Shown: piece after piece, positions 61,301 to 64,000 of the stretch
How positions within the stretch are numbered: position 1 is the first letter of the stretch
How the letters are laid out: each line of letters opens with the position of its first letter
Source: Xiphias gladius
Lineage: Eukaryota > Chordata > Actinopteri > Istiophoriformes > Xiphiidae
Direction: 5' to 3'
NCBI RefSeq assembly: GCF_016859285.1
Contig: NC_053415.1
Span: forward strand, 12,334,501-12,398,500
DNA length: 64,000 nucleotides
Notes under the pieces: generated by a model
Database searches by the model: none
What the model saw: the letters and a program-made list of their open reading frames with translations, nothing else
Told to the model about the DNA's origin: nothing
Made by a program: the position numbers and the translations under genes

Positions 61301-64000
61301 ACAGCCATTTTTATAAATAGTCCCTCCATTTTAAGAGGCTCAAAAACAATTGGACACAAACATAATTATAAGGATTATTTTTAATGCTTGAATGAAAATC
61401 CTTTGCAGTCAATGACTGCCTTAAGTCTGGAACAAATGGACATCACCAAATGCTGTGTTATTCCTTGAGATGACTCGCCAAGCCTTGACTGTGGTTGCCT
61501 TGAGTTCCTGCTTGTTTATGGGGCTTTTTGCCCTCAGTTTTGTCTTCAGTAAGTGAAAGGCATGATCAGTTCGAATGAGGTCAAGTGATCGACTCAGCCG
61601 TTGAAGAATATTCCATTTCTTTGCCCTCAGAAGCCCTTGGGTTGCTTTCGCAGTATATTTTAGGTCATGATCCATCTGTACTGTCGAGCACTGTCCTGTC
61701 AGTTTTGAATGCTGAATCTGAGCAAATAGTATAGCCCTGTACACTTCCGAATTCATCCTGCTACTTCAATCAGCAGTCACAACGTCAATAAACACCAGGG
61801 ACCCAGTGACACTGGCAGCCATACTTGCCAGGGCCATAACACTGCCTCCACAATGTTTGATAGATGATGTGGTATGCTTTGGATCATGAGCTGTTCCTTT
61901 CCTTCTCCAGATGTTGGATTCATCTGTCCAAAGAATCTTGTTTCAGAACTGGGCTGGCTTTTTTTGATGGTTCCTGGCAAAGTCTTATCTGGCCTTTCTG
62001 TTCTTGAGTGTTACCAGTGGTTTGCACCTTGTGGTAAACCCTCTATACATTCATGAAGGTGTCTCTTGATAATAGACTATGACAATGATACATCTACCTC
62101 CTCCAGAGTGTTCTTGACCTGGCTAGATGTTGTGAAGGGGTTTTCTTCACTGAGGAAAGAATTCTGCAGTCATCCACTTAAGTTGTCTTCCGTGGTCTTC
62201 CAGGCCTTTTGGTGTTGCTGACCTCGCCAGTGCATTCCTTCTTTTTAGGAATGTACCAAAATTTTGATTTGGCCACTTTTAAAATTTCTGCTATCTGTCT
62301 GAAAGGTTTGTTTTGTTTTTTCAGCCTAATGATGGCCTCCTTCATTTACATCGACACCTCTTTGGAACACATATTGAGAGTTCCCATGAACAGCTGCCAA
62401 ATGCAAATTCAACACTTGGAATCAACTCCAGACCTTTTATCTGCTTAATTTGTCATGAAATAATGAGGGAACAGGCCACACCTTGCCATTAAACTGATTG
62501 TTAGTCAATTGTCCAATTACTTTTGAGCCTCTGCAAATGAGGGACTATGTATAAAAATGGCTAAACAGTTAATGCAATATTTTTGTAAGCTAACTGTGAA
62601 ACTAACTGTGTGTATATATACATACAAACACACACACAAATATATATGTGTATGTGTATCTGTGTGTGTGTGTATATGTGTGTGTCTAAAGGTGTGTCTA
62701 TAATTGGAAATAAAGTGTATCTGTCAAGACCATTTTGGGCTTAAATCCATACAACGATCCAGCATGTTGCTAACTTTTCTGTCTGCAATTAGGTAGCATA
62801 CATTGGGTTTATCTGAGCTTTTTTGCAAAAAAGACACCGGTGTGATGGTTTCTAGACCCACACCCAATCTCAAATATGTTGATTATACATTAATGTCACC
62901 TTTCATTTATTCAAAACTGTTAATATGATTTGTTAATATGATCATATTTTTTTTTTATCTCCAGGAATGTTCTACTTCAAATTTACTCTCAGCATAATAT
63001 AGACTATTGACGTAATGTAGTATAGATTAATACAATGTATAATTATGTACTGAAATTTAAGCAATTATATCCCTTCTAAGTTGACATGATAGCAGTTGTT
63101 CTCCAAATCCAGTCGTAGGAAAATAATACTGATGGGTCAGCCTTACTTGCTTCAGTACATTATTAGACTGAAAAAAGATTTTTCACTCAGTGTACAGTAA
63201 AATTATATGCAAATGTCGATTTTTTTGTTATATGAACAATGAACATACTTATCCTTTTTTGCAGAGCCTTGCTGCCATGCTGCAAACACCTCTTTATCCC
63301 AAATGACCTCAGTCCAGCCTGCATCGAACACCTGAAAGAACTGGCCAGAAAAGGTAGGAATGTCATTTTATAGAATACAGTGATTTAAGTTATTTGCATT
63401 TGTCATCTGCATGTTTTCACACTACATCTACATATATTTTTCAAAAATCTATGTTTCAGATTTATTCAAGGTCATCAACATTAATGCAGACCAAGTGGCT
63501 GACTATACAAAGAGGTATTTGCCACAGGAATGGAAGCAGACAAGAGCAGGGCTTTTTACCTGGAACCTCAGAAGCAGTCAACATCCACCTTTAGACTGGC
63601 TCCAAGAATTCTGGAAATTTCTCAACACTCACTTCAAAGAGTTAAGTCGTTTCAATGGAATACCATTAATACCAATCAGTCCCCTGTCTGTCAGTCAGGC
63701 TGTATCATTAGCACAACTACAACAGAACACAACCCTCATTTTTCAGAAAAGCAAGCAGATTAGCTTGCCAGATCAAATAGCTCAGTTGCTGAACAAAGCT
63801 GGTGGCACAGTGGTGAGAGGAAACAAGTGGCTCAAGCACGTAGACCTAGACTCCTATGTGCTGTGCCCATCTCCGAGGAGCGTCATGAAAATATTGTTGA
63901 ATTTAGATTATCAGCATCTCATCAGAGAACTCAAGACGGCCCCTCAAAGAACACGAGAAGAACTGAAAGATTATCTCTCTCGTCTGGATTCTCTCTCAAG
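55384..64000 (+). CDS. Sacsin-like protein with GHKL ATPase module, 5' part
   Basis: Coding exons: 55384-55412, 56840-56927, 58589-58700, 59486-59632, 59748-61179, 63265-63353 and 63460 to the edge (still open); 812 residues so far, phases consistent. The start-codon exon follows an acceptor (CCCTTACAG). After [10 protein letters not shown] comes the sacsin repeat start [20 protein letters not shown], then the Bergerat-fold N-box ELIQNADDA (residues 40-48), [12 protein letters not shown], and the glycine box [17 protein letters not shown] (112-128). These are the landmarks of the Hsp90-like SIRPT unit of sacsin. The conserved Glu, Asn and Asp of the N-box are present, so ATP binding is plausible. 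In human sacsin this module is in one giant exon, whereas here it is cut by several introns, so this is more likely one of the sacsin-like family genes of fish than the sacs orthologue. Downstream domains are outside the window. Confidence 0.85.
58263..58400. repeat. Possible Tc1-related MITE fragment in a sacsin-like intron
   Basis: GAGTTGCCAATTTACTAGGT resembles the terminal sequence GAGTTGCCACTTTATTAGGT that I recall from fish Tc1-type elements. It is followed by GGTAGACAAAGTATTAGAAA; a similar stretch (GGCGGACAAAATATTAGAAA) is at 36478 upstream of the SON-like start exon. No coding content. Confidence 0.4.
61207..61275. repeat. GT tract followed by CA tract
   Basis: GTGTGTGTG (about 61207-61231) passes into CACACACAAACACGCACACA, giving an imperfect inverted repeat in the sacsin-like intron just left of the Tc1-like element. 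Confidence 0.8.
61301..62566 (-). mobile_element. Degenerate Tc1/mariner-type transposon in an intron
   Basis: About 1.27 kb inside the 61180-63264 intron of the sacsin-like gene. Left end CAGCCATTTTTATAAATAGTCCCTC...GAGGCTCAAAA.CAATTGGACA; the right end read in reverse is AGCCATTTTTATACATAGTCCCTC...GAGGCTCAAAAGTAATTGGACA. The terminal inverted repeats are thus about 60 bases, and both ends abut TA, the Tc1 target. Minus-strand frames contain transposase remains: an N-terminal helix-turn-helix region ([20 protein letters not shown], by translation near 62290-62340), a middle part (61980-61777) and a C-terminal part (61756-61421) with [12 protein letters not shown] and [15 protein letters not shown]. 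Stops and frame changes separate them, so it cannot make transposase. Confidence 0.85.
62567..62700. repeat. TG/TA-rich simple repeats
   Basis: Mixed GTGTATATATACATAC and GTGTGTGTG tracts right of the Tc1-like element, within the same sacsin-like intron. Confidence 0.7.

Noticed and set aside
62209-62448. 79-residue plus-strand frame in the sacsin-like intron
   Set aside because: It is antisense to the N-terminal transposase remains of the Tc1-like element.

Overview
This window looks like nuclear DNA from a teleost fish. Genes are intron-rich with GT/AG (once GC/AG) splice sites. Spacers are AT-rich and full of CA/GT, GATA and other simple repeats, with remains of a Tc1-like transposon, a LINE and other dispersed repeats. 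Every recognisable protein is of vertebrate type. Gene names come from recalled family sequences, not from a search.

Layout from left to right: (1) 1-7.4 kb: the 5' part of a neuroligin gene on the minus strand, most like neuroligin-4. Two coding exons are visible; the rest lies off the left edge. Its upstream side is crowded with long GT and CA tracts. (2) About 8-30 kb: roughly 20 kb without a convincing gene, holding a reverse-transcriptase fossil, a short inverted-repeat element, a degenerate pentamer array and a CA-rich block with a recurring octamer. (3) 30.2-37.9 kb: a minus-strand SON-like RS-rich splicing protein gene, reconstructed as eight coding exons in frame (1211 residues). It stops just where human SON would continue to its G-patch and double-stranded-RNA-binding domains. 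(4) 39.9-43.7 kb: ercc1, nine coding exons, complete (362 residues). (5) 44.8-49.8 kb: prmt2, nine coding exons, complete (427 residues); its last intron appears to use a GC donor. (6) 50.8-52.9 kb: a minus-strand C2H2 zinc-finger gene with a one-exon coding region and a GC-rich upstream region. (7) 55.4 kb to the right edge: the 5' part of a sacsin-like gene with an intact-looking GHKL ATPase module; one intron holds a dead Tc1-like element with recognisable ends.

The genes do not form a pathway. ERCC1 acts in DNA repair, PRMT2 in arginine methylation, the SON-like protein in splicing, neuroligin in synaptic adhesion and the sacsin-like protein probably in chaperone-like or defence roles. 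ercc1 and prmt2 lie in tandem about 1 kb apart; prmt2 and the zinc-finger gene converge; the SON-like gene and ercc1 diverge from a 2 kb spacer. The most unusual points are the truncated SON-like end, the prmt2 GC-AG intron, a perfect 16-bp hairpin beside a C-run at 53.3 kb, and the palindrome-rich SON-like leader.
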